Source: Siphonodentalium dalli
Taxonomy: Eukaryota > Mollusca > Scaphopoda > Gadilida > Siphonodentaliidae
Direction: 5' to 3'
Length of the DNA stretch: 64,000 nucleotides
NCBI GenBank assembly: GCA_032622095.1
Contig: CP136065.1
Location: forward strand, 207,308,151 to 207,372,150
Part shown: one piece after another, positions 1-11,099 of the stretch
How the letters are laid out: each line of letters begins with the position of its first letter
Numbering within the stretch: position 1 is the stretch's first letter
Translations under genes and position numbers: made by a program
Notes under the pieces: model-generated
Databases searched by the model: none
What the model saw: only the letters and a program-made list of their open reading frames with translations
Told to the model about the DNA's origin: nothing

Positions 1-346
1 ACTATATGTGACAACTCGAAAGTGCGTGCTTTTCTGTGACTTTTGAGAGCCGATATCGCAATATACATTCAATTAATTACCCAGGAAAAATTCCACAATT
101 GTAAGAATCGCAAAGTAAAATCGCTCACAAAGTCACTTAAATCATGAAATTTCGAGTTGGGTCCTTCACCTACAGTAAAGTACATTATTAAGAAACAGAT
201 AATAAGAAAGAAATATATTCCCTGTGTTATTTTTTCGATTGATTGAGGTTCCCTGTCAAAACTTCAAAAAGTTCCCATGTTTTGTACTGGTGGAATATGA
301 TCTCTATACGGGCGTTAGCCAGAGTTTAGATTCATGGTATGATCTA
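1..346. mobile_element. FB-1 foldback element, right part (cut by window edge)
   Basis: This stretch matches the right half of the complete copies at 39731-40227 and 60359-60842. All share the blocks GTGACTTTTG...GAGCCGATAT, AATTTCGAGTTGGG and GTACTGGTGGAATATGAT, and end in ATGATCTA. The left arm lies outside the window. The family has long inverted arms of about 190 bp and no coding capacity. I see no transposase. Confidence 0.75.
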
Positions 347-1025
347 ATAGCCTTTATGGTTGAATGTCACCTGCTCAGGGTATATATCACAATCATTCAC
401 TAAACCTGAAGAACCCGGCAAGCAAATTATCCAGAATTGACTCAAAGGTTACCGATGTGCTAATATATGGTTGTGTAAAATTTATAGCCACCATCGTGTA
501 CTATATGTACGCAATACCGGCATCATACTTTATGCATCAAATATTTAAAAAGATTCTTTAATTGATCTTTATGTTTTGTTGCTCTGCATTGTTGTTCTTT
601 TTTGGTCCGATATAGGCATGAAATATAGTTTAAACTCTTTATTTATTTGTGTATCAAAGAACGTACCCTTCTAGACATAAAATGTCGGTGCAGCAGTCCG
701 GTACATCAATTCCGTCAGTGCAGAGTGGGAAGATATCAATAATAATAGTATGTCGGAGATAAGAAATGTCGTCTGCTCCTATTAACATGCCTTAAGGGGT
801 CAACAACAACAAGTTTACCAGACTCACTCTGATTGCATGCCGTGGGGAGTCAACAACAATCTTACCAGATTAACCCTCACTACCCCCACACCACCTTCGT
901 CTGCATGATACTCCACATTTCTTCCGACAGAATAAGGGGGGGGCATTTTGAGAAAGTCGAGTCGTCCTAGAAACGAAAACTGTATGAGAGTTACACAGAC
1001 GTATATCTGATAAACTGATCGTCGG
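347..1025. other. No gene seen; short two-copy repeat
   Basis: No supported gene. Two diverged copies of a block containing GTCAACAACAA lie about 51 bp apart near 798 and 849. Open frames here are short and without recognisable motifs. Confidence 0.5.
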
Positions 1026-1455
1026 CTTTTAAAGCCACATGTCGGTTTGCGCTCCAACATACACATAATATTATTCCATTTTGAATGCTTCTCAGTATCG
1101 AATTAAGTCGATAAATATCTGAACTGCATTTCTTCGAGCATTATGTAACCCAAAAAGCCGCATTGAAGTAATGAAAAATACAACTGTGAATACGGTGTTT
1201 GGGACCCAAACAAAAAACCGCCATTTGCGCGACATTGAACAGAAAAGGGTGTTCCGTGGTTGTCTATTCCTGATATGATAGCAATAAAAAGCGTTTGTCT
1301 GACATCTGGCGAAAACTTTAAAACGGCTGAAAAATGGCTGTGACTTTGGCAAGTGTTTTTTTAGAGCATATGAAGTCGGTATATCAAATAGTTCGTTTAT
1401 TTATCGACCTATCGTATCCGGCGCTCCAAATTACGTAGAACAAAATGTGGAGGTT
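1026..1455 (+). repeat. R1 dispersed repeat, copy 1
   Basis: The left part (about 1026-1206) matches the reverse complement of 8500-8690. The right part (about 1285-1455) matches 4712-4885, sharing GGCTGAAAAATGGCTGTGAC and ATTTATCGACCTATCGTATC. A weaker partial match lies at 57300-57370. Both sides contain a GTCGATAAATA-type motif in opposite orientation, so this could be an old inverted-repeat transposon. The minus strand has an 86-codon open frame that partly matches the frame in the 8.5-kb copy, but no known domain is visible. Confidence 0.6.
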
Positions 1456-2362
1456 CGAATGAGCAATGTCCGTTTAAAAGAGACTGTATTCTCCTCGTCA
1501 ATTTCTTTTTCAGTTGCCTACGGGGAGTCGGTGAATTCATCGTGCAATCTGGAGTGATTTCCCAGTAAAACTAACCATATGTACATGCATGGTATACTAC
1601 CGCCACCAATAAAATAAAACGTTAGAGGAATTCCAGGAATCCAAGCACAAAACTGACTCCCAACTCGTAACACCGATGCTCTGATGAGAACCGGATTGCA
1701 AGAAGCGAACTGTCGCCTCTCACAATATAATTTAACCCTTTACTGAATGGATTCTTCCATCGGTTATAAAAGTATACCAATGATATATAGGCAGACGAAA
1801 AGATAATGAATGTGCACAATGGCCGTTTGTTGAACTTATTTAACGTTTCCTGACGTAACCACTCGTCGTTGGGCATTTAGTAAAGACAGTGCTGATGACG
1901 TAGTAGCGTGTGTTACCATCCAAGCGGGCACTTTGAATGTAAACTCTAATCGAAATGTAAGGTAATTTAAATAGCTTTCTGTAATTACGTCCGCAGTAAA
2001 ACTGTCATAAAACATGGCATGTTGTATCCCCGATGCCCACAGCACGAAATATAAATGGGCAGATGATTGGAGTAGAGTTGATATCTTCAGTAACGTATCC
2101 TCAAGCGTTTCCAACAAAGATAAGGACACACCGCACTTATAAATCAAAAGGGAAGTACATGTACATCGTGAACGGTTTAGTACAGGTTGCACACAGGAAC
2201 GTGGCTATAGGGTCTCAGTTGGGGTGTACACCTTATAATTTCCACCCACCATCTTGAACCAGACCCATATGCCTACATTCATTCCCAAGTTCGGGAAGTT
2301 CCATTTCAACATATCCTCACACAAATACGCATATAATCTACCTATAAAGTAAGATTTAATGT
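1456..2362. other. No gene seen
   Basis: Unique-looking sequence. Overlapping open frames on both strands of at most 118 codons show no domain, signal peptide or splice-supported structure. I see nothing I can name. Confidence 0.5.
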
Positions 2363-3275
2363 CCACACAACATATACTATCCTACATCGACCTGTAATGT
2401 GAAACAGATACAATAATATGATTATTTGATTCTAATATAAGTAGATAATGGAGTCATGTTCGTTCTTTCGTTTTATGGCGCGGTCACAGTGAAAACATAT
2501 GTTAAACAGCGTACACTGGGGAAGTCGTAAACTGGCTTTAAAGTATCATTGTGCGCACATAATCTGCTTAGAATCACCTTATATTGTAAGTCGATAATGT
2601 GAATACAACGCTCTCATTTTCAGCACATTATCGACTCGAAATGAGGCGATTCTCAGCAGATTATCAACCTAAAAGAAGTTCTATTGTAAGCATATAATAT
2701 GCACATTTTCGCGTGAACAGGCCCCCCCCCCCCCCCGCTTTCGTTATAATATTCAAATTGGTACCTCAAGATTTCCAGCTGTTGGAAATTTTCAACTTAC
2801 GACAATCATTCAACATTTGGTCTAAAACGAAATAATTCATGCTAAATACTGGTTGGAAAATTAAAATACCAGAACTTTCAACTTACAAATTTTCAACTTT
2901 TGGTCTGATAATTCAGTCTGTCCGAAAACTCGCACATTATCTGCTTATAAAGAACTTGTTTGAGGCAGATATAATCTACTTAGTATCGCCTAATTTTGAG
3001 TCGATAAAGTGCTGGAAATGAGAGTATTTTAGTCACATTATCCACTCATAATTAGGCGATTCTAAGCAGATTATGTGCGGACAATGACACACATAAGCCA
3101 AACCACGACTTTTCAAGTCTTAGCTCTTTAACATGCGTTGTCATTGTGGCCCGCACCCTAACACGCAATAACGGCTATGACTCGTTATCTGCTTATATCA
3201 GAATCAAAAAGTTTATCTACTATCTAATGTACCTATTTCACATTATGGGTCGATATAGGATATTATATGTTGGAT
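2363..3275. mobile_element. FB-2 foldback element with about 250-bp arms
   Basis: The left arm (about 2363-2640) is repeated in inverted orientation at about 3005-3275. Paired blocks include CAACATATA/TATATGTTG, ATGTGAAA near 2397 against TTTCACAT near 3238, GATTCTAATATAAG against CTTATATCAGAATC, and CATAATCTGCTTAGAATC against GATTCTAAGCAGATTATG. The centre holds a C-run at 2720-2736 and a stretch (about 2760-2910) with CTAAATACTGGTTG that recurs near 59420. No transposase is present. I infer a non-autonomous DNA element; its superfamily is unclear. Confidence 0.75.
2463..2530 (+). repeat. R2 repeat piece inside FB-2
   Basis: The block with CACAGTGAAAACA, GCGTACAC and GGGAAGTCGT also occurs at about 55870-55945 and, in part, at 45125-45175. 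This suggests either a shared element or insertion of one repeat into another. Confidence 0.5.
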
Positions 3276-4335
3276 AATTCAAAATTATGTTGTGCACACA
3301 TTAAATTTCCAACTATTGAAAATTGTGACAAAAGTGGGGTTGTGACACACCCCAAACCAGGTCGTACTGGTTATTGTGGAGTTTACGCGGGCTAAACCAC
3401 AACGAACGAAATTGAGCTGATCGTATCCCACCCAGACATGCCTTGTTCGGTTTCATCTGAAAGTACAATTATAAGACACAGCTAGCTAGACACTCATGGA
3501 TCTCGTTTGATCAGGCCCTGACTGGCTCAGCATACAATGCGCATAGCGTATTAGGCTGTCGACTGTTGGCGAAGCTGGTTTGACTTCCTATAAGCGCGGA
3601 TTTGTGAATCATATACAACGAGGAGTATCCTTATTGTTTATCTCGGATGGAACAGTTGACAGCTGCTTACCAAAGATCGGTGCATGGTTTCTACGTAGTG
3701 TGGCTGGAGGGGTCATGTTACTACGTTTTCAGATTTGTGCAGCTTTTGACAAGGCATGAGTCTATTCAACAAGATACCTTTAGTGCGCGCAAATAAACAG
3801 ACACGAGAGTCGCAAAACAATGACAGACGACAGCTAGATAGTAATCTCCATTCACTAAGCAATTATATCAACTTTGGGATGAAAATATGACAACTTTTTG
3901 CCGTATTGTTAAGTTAATCTGCACATGTGAAATTGACGCTATGTGCGTTTTGTTTTTCAACATTGCTGTTATACAAAGTGTAGGCCGTAAAAAACAATGA
4001 GTGCGAGTCGGGTAAATTCAGAATATTCCGAGTGTAACAAAACAGTAATTATTTAGCCCCACAGGGGAATATAATATAACCTATACGCCCTCCTTTATCT
4101 TCATCAGCAATCTCTGGAAAAGCTATATGGAATTGTGGCATTAGAAAGATTATTTTAGAAATCACCATGCATTAAGCTAAAAAAAATCAGCATCGATGAA
4201 GGCAACAACAATGTTGTTGCAAAGGTACTTTAGTTTTGGCGGTTTAGATTTACTCATAAAACATTCGTGTCGTCCACTTTGATCACAACAATGCACATAT
4301 GTTTAACATCATTGTTCATATGCCACACATATCTG
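3276..4335. other. No gene seen, about 1 kb
   Basis: No open frame worth noting and no clear repeat beyond short AT-rich runs. I find nothing I can support here. Confidence 0.5.
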
Positions 4336-4601
4336 TTAACCCATTATATACTCATTGGTGAGTAGTTCCCTTCACATAATGATGTCAACAAAATACCATA
4401 AACGTTTTTAGTTGAACTTATTAGCTGAGCATTTCCACACCAATGAACAGGAATTCTTCAACACTCGTATTATATTTTGTCCCTACTGTCGATTGCTAAC
4501 TTACCGTGGACACCCCTCCAAATGAATAATATGCCCTTCAAAGTTCCGGTGTATACCTTTATGAATTAGTGTGAGGATCCATTTCGAATAGAAAGGGTTA
4601 A
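4336..4601. mobile_element. PB-M4 TTAA MITE, full length
   Basis: TTAA lies at 4336-4339 and again at 4598-4601. The left end reads TTAACCCATTATATACTCAT, followed by the GAGTAGTTCCCTT block. The right end reads ATAGAAAGGGTTAA. Internal blocks GAACTTATTAGCTGAGCATT and CCTCCAAATGAATAAT are shared with 17371-17515 and 48033-48264. It is 266 bp and non-coding. TTAA targets with CCC..TT ends are the hallmark of the piggyBac superfamily, so I infer a non-autonomous piggyBac-like element. Confidence 0.7.
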
Positions 4602-4620
4602 TGTAACCGGCCACAGAAGA

Positions 4621-4680
4621 GATATCGGTTACATATCGATACCAAACAAGAAATATCGGTTACATATCGATACTAAACTG
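4621..4680. repeat. Two-copy 30-bp tandem repeat
   Basis: ATATCGGTTACATATCGATA starts at 4622 and again at 4652, exactly 30 bp apart, followed by AC(C/T)AAAC in each copy. Confidence 0.85.
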
Positions 4681-4711
4681 AATTTGTATTGGACAACGTA
4701 TACAAGTACAG

Positions 4712-4885
4712 TAATTACTAAAGAGCGTTTGTCTACTTCTGGCAAATTTTTTTAAATGGCTGAAAAATGGCTGTGACTTGACAAGTGTTTTTGTCAGAGC
4801 ATACAAAACCGTCATATCAATAGTTCGTTTATTTATCGACCTATCGTATCCGTTGCTCCAAATTACGTACAAAATAATTCGGAGG
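4712..4885 (+). repeat. R1 dispersed repeat, copy 2 (right part)
   Basis: This matches the right part of 1026-1455: GCGTTTGTCT, a block with GGCTGAAAAATGGCTGTGAC, and ATTTATCGACCTATCGTATC followed by GCTCCAAATTACGTA. The left part of R1 is absent. Confidence 0.7.
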
Positions 4886-6094
4886 TTCGAGTCCGTTTAA
4901 AGTGTTTGTTTAAAGTGTTGGTTGTGTTGTCACTCGTCATCCACATTGTCCACTGAAATATAACTATACTCAAGGACGTTCCACAAACCTAGAGAAAATT
5001 GGTACGCAGTTACGGGGAGATGTGCACAATGGAACTATAAGCCGGACAGTTCTGTGTTGACGGACATTAGCCAAAACCCACGAACGCACAGGTCACCGGC
5101 GTTTATGCGACTGACCAAGGCCTTCGTCAGCCAAAATATTAACACGTTAACTAGTCGAGACCAAGTGTTGATGTCAAGAATCATTCTGGTATTTCGCGGA
5201 CTTATCAGTTACTGTAAACAAAGACATTTTGTAAATAATACGATGGCATTCATGCAAAAATCAGGAAACTCTTTTAGCGGATCACTTTGCAATTATGGTT
5301 CCACAGCGTGTACCCAGGGGGTTAAAATTTTGAAACGTACACAAAAGACTCACAAAAACACATCTATAAAACTTACCGATCACGATGAGTCTTAATCCGT
5401 TAATCTGTTGGAAGTCAATACAGTTTTAATATAACTGTATGGCGCCATGCATCACGGACACGATGCTGTATCCACTCAACATAATTTTGATGTGATCTAA
5501 AAGTGTGTGAACTTTAGAAACACTTCTGGTCGGAAGACAAACCTCATCCTGTATCGATCGTATGTGATGGCAATATAACTCATGGGAGGGGAGTGTAAAA
5601 TGACCGCAATATGTTCCCAATTATGTATCATAATATCATTGCGTCGGTGGAGGATATCATACGATCATAACATAACTATAATTCCTGTTGAACTCGGCAC
5701 CCTACTGACCACACAGTTGGCAATGAATTATACGACTAGAGTTGAACGTACTAAACAACTCGCATCGGCGCAGCAGTGGTTTGCTCTTAGGATTTTGGCT
5801 GTGCAAATATCTTTATCTTTGAAGAGCGTGGATAGGTATGGACAGCTTATCGTCTATGAATTTGATTTTGATTGCGGTACTTGCGTTCGCAAAAGTAAAA
5901 TATCAGGAAACAATGTTGAAATATGGTATAACGTCAATCATCCCGTCCGGATATGACGTTAATGCGTGGTATACTCCTTGGTGATGAACTCGGTAACTAT
6001 GCTCGGTCGTTTTGGTGCATGGTTCGATCTCTGGCAGACGATGTTGAGGAGCAGACGAGGATCACGGGTGTGATACATGTAATTTCGCTGCATG
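4886..6094 (+). other. No supported gene; two orphan open frames
   Basis: Two plus-strand open frames, 5054-5395 (113 codons) and 5582-5956 (124 codons), are longer than most here. Neither shows a domain, signal peptide, membrane segment or splice-site support, and neither is part of a repeat I can see elsewhere in the window. They may be chance frames. Confidence 0.35.
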
Positions 6095-6598
6095 TTAAAG
6101 GCACGTGAGGCCTTAGTTGTCGAAAATATTCATATTTGTTCCAATCACCGTAAACAGAAAAAAACAGTAAAACGCACACTGTTTGGTTCATATATACCAT
6201 GACCATCGCGTAAACAGCGTGTTATCATAAAGACCTACTATATTTTACCTACGCAAGAGCCTGATTGTGTTACAGAAGACAGCACAATGCTACTGGCTAA
6301 TCACACACAAATGGCATAAACGCTCTTTAGTAGTTCCGTATCAGGAATTCACCCACAAAGAACGCTCTTTATGTTTACCATTATAATATAAACAAACACC
6401 AGAAAAGTAACTTTTTATGCTTTTGTTTACATAACAATGGTCAACCATATGACAATAACATACTGTTTATGTGATATTTCTTATTTGTATACGGACAAAG
6501 TATGTCTACATTTTGATGTTCTTTCTGTTTGTGGTGGTTTTTGACGGTTGGAAATATTTTCACAGGATACCCACCGTCAAGGCCAACCGTACCTTTAA
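6095..6598 (-). mobile_element. TT-5 TTAA-flanked MITE, copy 1
   Basis: The left end is TTAAAGGCACG (TTAA at 6095-6098) and the right end is CGTACCTTTAA (TTAA at 6595-6598), giving short imperfect inverted ends. The 504-bp element matches 14494-14996 closely in the opposite orientation, and 18616-19119 more weakly. No coding capacity is visible. Its ends lack the CCC start of the PB-M families, so it is a separate family. Confidence 0.8.
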
Positions 6599-7528
6599 TT
6601 ATTAATGTGTAACATCTACATTCCGTATCCACTGTATGTGGAAATTTTTCGTAAAAATCATGTTCTGCGATCGGCGACGCCTGTAGTAATTCATCCGTCT
6701 TTTTTTGGCATTCAGTTAATCCCAGGGTTAAATAATACGAAATTTAAGTAAATATATAAATATTATACTCATTTAACTTGGTATTTATGGTTTATTAATG
6801 GTTCAGGATTATTGTGAGGATCGATACAGACTCAAACACGAGATATTCCCGCGTGTACCGTTCCATGATTTCAAGAACAAAATTATTATAATACGTCACC
6901 GATACCAGTAACTTTCCAGTAATCAATTTGCAGAGAATATTGAAATTGGAAATCTACCCAACAATTTGACACTATACGTTCACGGGAACAATATTTTTTT
7001 TAAACTAAATTAATTGTAGTTGAATCCTTATGAAAATCAGAAAAACAGAAAGCTAAAGGCTAATATTGTGATCTGGTATTCTCAAATTTGTATTAGTTCA
7101 AATAGATTCACTTTGGTAGAGAGCTTGGATTTTCTTCCAGGAAATGTTGTTTTAATGAAGTGTCGAAAATTGCTTTAGTACATGCAGTACTATCTTTTCC
7201 TCCAAAATAAACCCGTAGACTTTAACTAGATAAGTGTTTCAGCTTTTCGAAGAATCCATAAATATTAGGACTTTGTTTCAATAATATTCCGGAAGATTCC
7301 GTTTCCGAAAAACTTTGCCATGACAATCAATGTTGTATTTAGCCAACTACTCGCTACCTTAAACTGCTATGGTACGTTCGAACACCAAAGTTATGTCTAC
7401 ATAATTTGCTAAGAGGTATTTTTGAACATACCTACCTTGACGATTTCCGAACGAATACGTCGATATAGCGTTGAAGAGACTTGTTTCTTGTAATTTTCGA
7501 TAATTTGAGATCGTTTCATTTGTACCTG
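6599..7528. other. No gene seen, AT-rich
   Basis: Strongly AT-rich sequence without a usable open frame or a repeat I could match within the window. Confidence 0.5.
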
Positions 7529-7558
7529 TTAACCCTTTACCCAACAGAAGGGCCCTGT

Positions 7559-7627
7559 GCCAATGCATTCTCTTGTATATGCGAGTCGACCATAGGTCGC
7601 CTCGCATATATAAGAGAATGCATTGGC
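7559..7627. repeat. HP hairpin module
   Basis: A palindrome of about 69 bp. The left arm starts GCCAATGCATTCTCTTGTAT and the right arm ends GAGAATGCATTGGC. The centre is GTCGACC-ATA-GGTCGCC, leaving one central mismatch (T facing C). The same module recurs throughout the window. Confidence 0.9.
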
Positions 7628-7706
7628 TTAACACATTAAAAATCATAAAATTGTTAAAGAATGTAAGAAAAAATGGTAAAAGTGTTAAAAAAAAGATTGT
7701 TTTTAG

Positions 7707-7775
7707 GCCAATGCATTCTCTTATATATGCGAGGCGACCTATGGTCGACTCGCATATATAAGAGAATGCATTGGC
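7707..7775. repeat. HP hairpin module, inverted copy
   Basis: Same module in the opposite orientation (centre GGCGACC-TAT-GGTCGAC) inside the 7529-7928 MITE. Confidence 0.9.
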
Positions 7776-7928
7776 ACAGGGCATAACTGTAACTATCACA
7801 ATGTGGTTAAGGAGCCGGTTCCGATGCTATCCATATGTTTATGGTTCTATTGAGACAGACCGAATATATTTTAGGCTGTTGAAGCTTTATTTGGCCGGTT
7901 TTGGCCGTTTTGTTGGGTAAATGGTTAA

Positions 7929-8225
7929 ATGTTTTAACTAACGGTCGCGTAAAAAATTTATCTGTAGACGATGTGAAGAAAATCGAGAACTGTCGTCGCT
8001 TTGAAACGTTTGTGGTACATAAAATACATAATTCTGATTACCTATATCGAGAAATCAGTGCGTGGAGTTTTTTATTAGTTCCATGTTAAGATAACGCAAT
8101 ATACCTTTTCCGGACAGTCGTTGATTGATTGATTGATTGCGATTTAATCTCGCTTTCAGTAACTGATGCTATATAACACGACATTGCCGGTTTTAGTGGT
8201 GGAGGAAATCCGCACACTTACGGCT
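7929..8225. other. No gene seen; short ATTG run
   Basis: About 300 bp without a supported gene. A short (ATTG)n run lies near 8122-8138. Confidence 0.5.
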
Positions 8226-8434
8226 AATCTCACAGTGATTCCAATGGCTGATAAACTCGTCGACCGTGTGCGGCAACCACCGGCCATCGGCGAGTAACTA
8301 GCAACTCCACCAGATAACGATTTCGAGTTACAAAGTTCACGATGGAAACATGTGGCTTTAAACCTGTATCACCAGCACTGGAGGGCGAAACGGATCGGAG
8401 TTGTACCATAACCGATTGAGCCACCGAGACCCCC
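8226..8434 (-). mobile_element. tRNA-like SINE relic
   Basis: Read on the minus strand from about 8432 the sequence begins GTCTCGGTGGCTCAATCGGT, which fits a tRNA-type Pol III A box (TGGCTCAATCGG). About 58 nt further on is ACAGGTTTAAAGCC, a degenerate B box. The intervening CCTCCAGTGCTGG block is also present in the 50038-50180 copy, which has a better B box. No 3' tail is clear. I infer a decayed tRNA-derived SINE. Confidence 0.5.
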
Positions 8435-8499
8435 GTGCAGTCGTTATTCCATTTCCGATTCCAGAATTCCAATGAACACAACACAAACGGAATTTTTTG

Positions 8500-8690
8500 C
8501 CGGGGTCCGCAATTTGTGTTCGAAGTTGTATCTTTTATGACTGCAATGTGTATTTATGTGGCATATAATGCTCGTATAAAGGTAGTTAGAGTATTTATCG
8601 ACCTATTTCGATACCGCCAAAAAATCAAAAGTGAATATTATTACATGTATTTTGGAGCGCAAATATCCACGTGGCGTTAAAGTAGCAGTG
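8500..8690 (-). repeat. R1 dispersed repeat, copy 3 (left part)
   Basis: This matches 1026-1206 in reverse complement: GGTCC, AGTTGTAT, ATAATGCTCG and ATTTATCGAC align in order, then TTTTGGAGCGCAAATA matches the outer flank. The plus strand keeps an 81-codon open frame (8435-8680) partly similar to the minus-strand frame of copy 1. Confidence 0.6.
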
Positions 8691-10140
8691 AATTTTATGT
8701 TAACGCAGACAGCCTTATCGATAAGCTGGGAATTTTGTTTCACCATTAAGTCATTCTCAAAGTCGTAATCCGGATTCCCCGCTGTCCTCATAATTATCGT
8801 AGAAGCCCCATAGAAACCTTTTCACTCTTTGCTCGTATTTTGGTACATTAGCACCACTTATTCTGGATTATACTCCTCTATGTTCTTTTCAATGTTCGTT
8901 TCATGTCGCCGAATAAAAACGAGCGCCTAACGCATGTCTCGTCAAAATTGTCACCCTTTATACTAAATAATCATTCACGAGAGGTTCCATAAGGTCGTGT
9001 TCATATAATAAATTGAATAAACGTCTGCTGCAAGGTCGTACCCAGCTTTTTGTGAAGGCGGGTGTGTAAATCGATGACGAATGCAACACCTCGGCGGGGG
9101 TGGGTGCCAGACGGGTAGACCTTGTCGCTGGTGTGGGTCCGGGGGCTCCCCGGGGAAATTTTTGAAATTAGGATGCACTCAGAATGATTCTAGAGCTACC
9201 AAAGAGGCTTCAAAGAGGCCGATGCTTAACCCATCTCTTGGCGATAGTAAGCTGCTATGATCGGAATCATAGTGTAGAACTTTGATGGTGATTTATAGAG
9301 TATGTACATGTATAGAACATTATGCACTAAAGGAATCACTGAACTAAATGGTTTCCCATAGGCGACAGTGTTAACGTTTCGGCCAAATTCACTGAATTGA
9401 AGCCTGCAGGCCATACCAGTGATGTTTACCCAGCTAGATTGACACCATTTGATCACGGAAATTCAAGAAAAATCATAGGTCATGTTTTTACTTTTTAAAA
9501 TAAATCCCCAAGTGTACGACATGGCTATCCCACAGCCAAATTTGATCTGGAAAACCCCAGAACTACAGCAGCTAGTTAAATAAATTTCCCGCTCACAAAA
9601 ATCCATTTCCCCATTCATTCACCAGTTTAAATTATTTAGATATGATGTACAAATCAAATAAACGCGATGTCATCCTTTAATAACGTGTCGCATGTATCAG
9701 GTGAAGGTCATTCTTCGGTTACCTTCACCTTTAGTATTCCACGGTGTATTCGCTCCCCGACTCTAGAACACATTTAGCTCCCTGATTCATATAGTAGTAC
9801 AGACAAATGTACATAATAACACAAATATTTGGAATGTGTGGGTTTATAGAGAAGGGTTAACATCTAAACTATAGAGCCTGTCACCGCTATTATATCGTAA
9901 GAGATTATATTTATATTGTTGCAAATTGATATGTAGTCCAGGAGATCGACCCCAAGAAATAACAAATGTTGCTCATTTTGACGGACAAGTGCTATCCGGT
10001 CTAATTTTGTAGTAAAATATATGTAGATTACGAAAATCCATGATAGCAGTTGTGAATTTGTAGCTTAATTTGCGAAAAACGTGTTTTTATTGACCTACCC
10101 GACGACCGAAAATGAAAGAATTTTCCGACGACGTCATAGT
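8691..10140. other. No gene seen; GC-rich repeat-like patch at 9050-9175
   Basis: Around 9050-9175 the sequence turns GC-rich on an AT-rich background (GGGGGCTCCCCGGGGAAATT and neighbours). This has the look of the end of a transposon seen in other invertebrates, but I cannot name it. At 9355-9374 is CCATAGGCGACAGTGTTAAC, repeated exactly at 12391-12410. The rest shows no supported gene. Confidence 0.4.
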
Positions 10141-10147
10141 ACTACTA

Positions 10148-10195
10148 GTAGTCCGGGAGCTAATATGGGTACCCTTGCACCCCATGGGACTTAAC
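10148..10195. repeat. Short dispersed repeat shared with 52966-53015
   Basis: AGTCCGGGAGCTAATA followed by GGGTACCCTTGCACCCC and GGGACTTA occurs here and at about 52966-53015, with a degraded end near 56684. It is probably one end of an unnamed transposon. Confidence 0.6.
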
Positions 10196-11099
10196 TTCTC
10201 CCCACTCATTTTGTTCCTTATTATGTCCTTCAACTTTTAAGCAATGTTAACAAGAAAAAAAAGTGACCGTATAGACTCCAGACAAAATGGCGTCCATCAT
10301 GGCCGCCGTTTTTCAGACCAGATCCTAAGTCTGTTTTATGCAAATTATAGCGGTGAAAATCTTGTAAAATGTATACAAATGTATATATTTTCGTGAAGCT
10401 AAGACATAATGTCACTTTTTTGGGGCAAAATTGAAACTCACCATCCAAGATGGCCACCAAAATGGCCGCCGGAAGTTGAAAATATGACTTTTTTTTACAA
10501 ATATCTTCTAGATCGAGTCATGCTGTTTGGAACTGGTTCAGTAATGCGACTTTATTTTGTATAATAACTGATCATAGGGGCAATTAAATATGCACCTTTT
10601 GGGGGTCCTAGCCCCTTCCGTTCCCTCAAAATTTGAATTTACAGAACGCGGTATAAAATTTCACCAAAAAATCACAATTGGGATTATAGGCATATTTTAA
10701 CAAGAAATGAACAGAACTTTGTAATGTAATTGATGCATATGATTATACCTATGAATATTCCAACTCACTGGAACCAAAATTCTTACTTTGGCTCAAAATA
10801 GCTGCCAAAATATGGAAAATGGTAAATATTGCCCCAGCGTGTCCTGCAATCGATTAAAAGTTGTGGATGATGTACAAAATTGGCTATTCTGCCTTCTATA
10901 CAATGAATACTAACATGTCTGATGTACCATGGTTTATTGTTACTATTGTCACCACTGACATCACCAAAAATATTGGACTAATTTTCTCTCAAAAACTTGA
11001 CTTAAATATCGGCAAAAATTAACTTTTCATGTTTGGACCTTTTTTTCAATTAAAATGTAACTATCTTTGGGTTGAAAGGTGTTTATTGTTTTGGTCTAT
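10196..11099. other. No gene seen
   Basis: Contains GGCGTCCATCATGGCCGCC near 10289 and AAGATGGCCACC near 10447, a loosely repeated motif. No open frame is convincing. Confidence 0.45.

Larger units (their letters stand above)
7529..7928. mobile_element. PB-M1 TTAA MITE with two HP hairpins
   Basis: TTAA lies at 7529-7532 and 7925-7928. The left end is CCCTTTACCCAACAGAAGGG and the right end TGTTGGGTAAATGG, a near-perfect inverted match of the first 14 bases. Two HP hairpins (7559-7627 and 7707-7775) flank an AT-rich linker and lie in opposite orientation, so the first 250 bp is itself a large inverted repeat (CCCTGTGCCAATGC...GCATTGGCACAGGG). The right third contains GAAGCTTTATTTGGCCGG. I infer a non-autonomous piggyBac-like element. 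Open frames across it are translations of the palindromes. Confidence 0.8.

Noticed and set aside
5582-5956. 124-codon open frame as a gene
   Set aside because: No recognisable motif, no splice or promoter support and ordinary composition. Could be chance.
7359-7799. Long open frames across HP hairpins (for example the 146-codon minus-strand frame here, and similar ones near 29.2, 32.8, 33.4, 38.2 and 61.3 kb)
   Set aside because: They are translations of the palindromes and MITE ends. The same peptide reappears wherever the element inserts and in both orientations.
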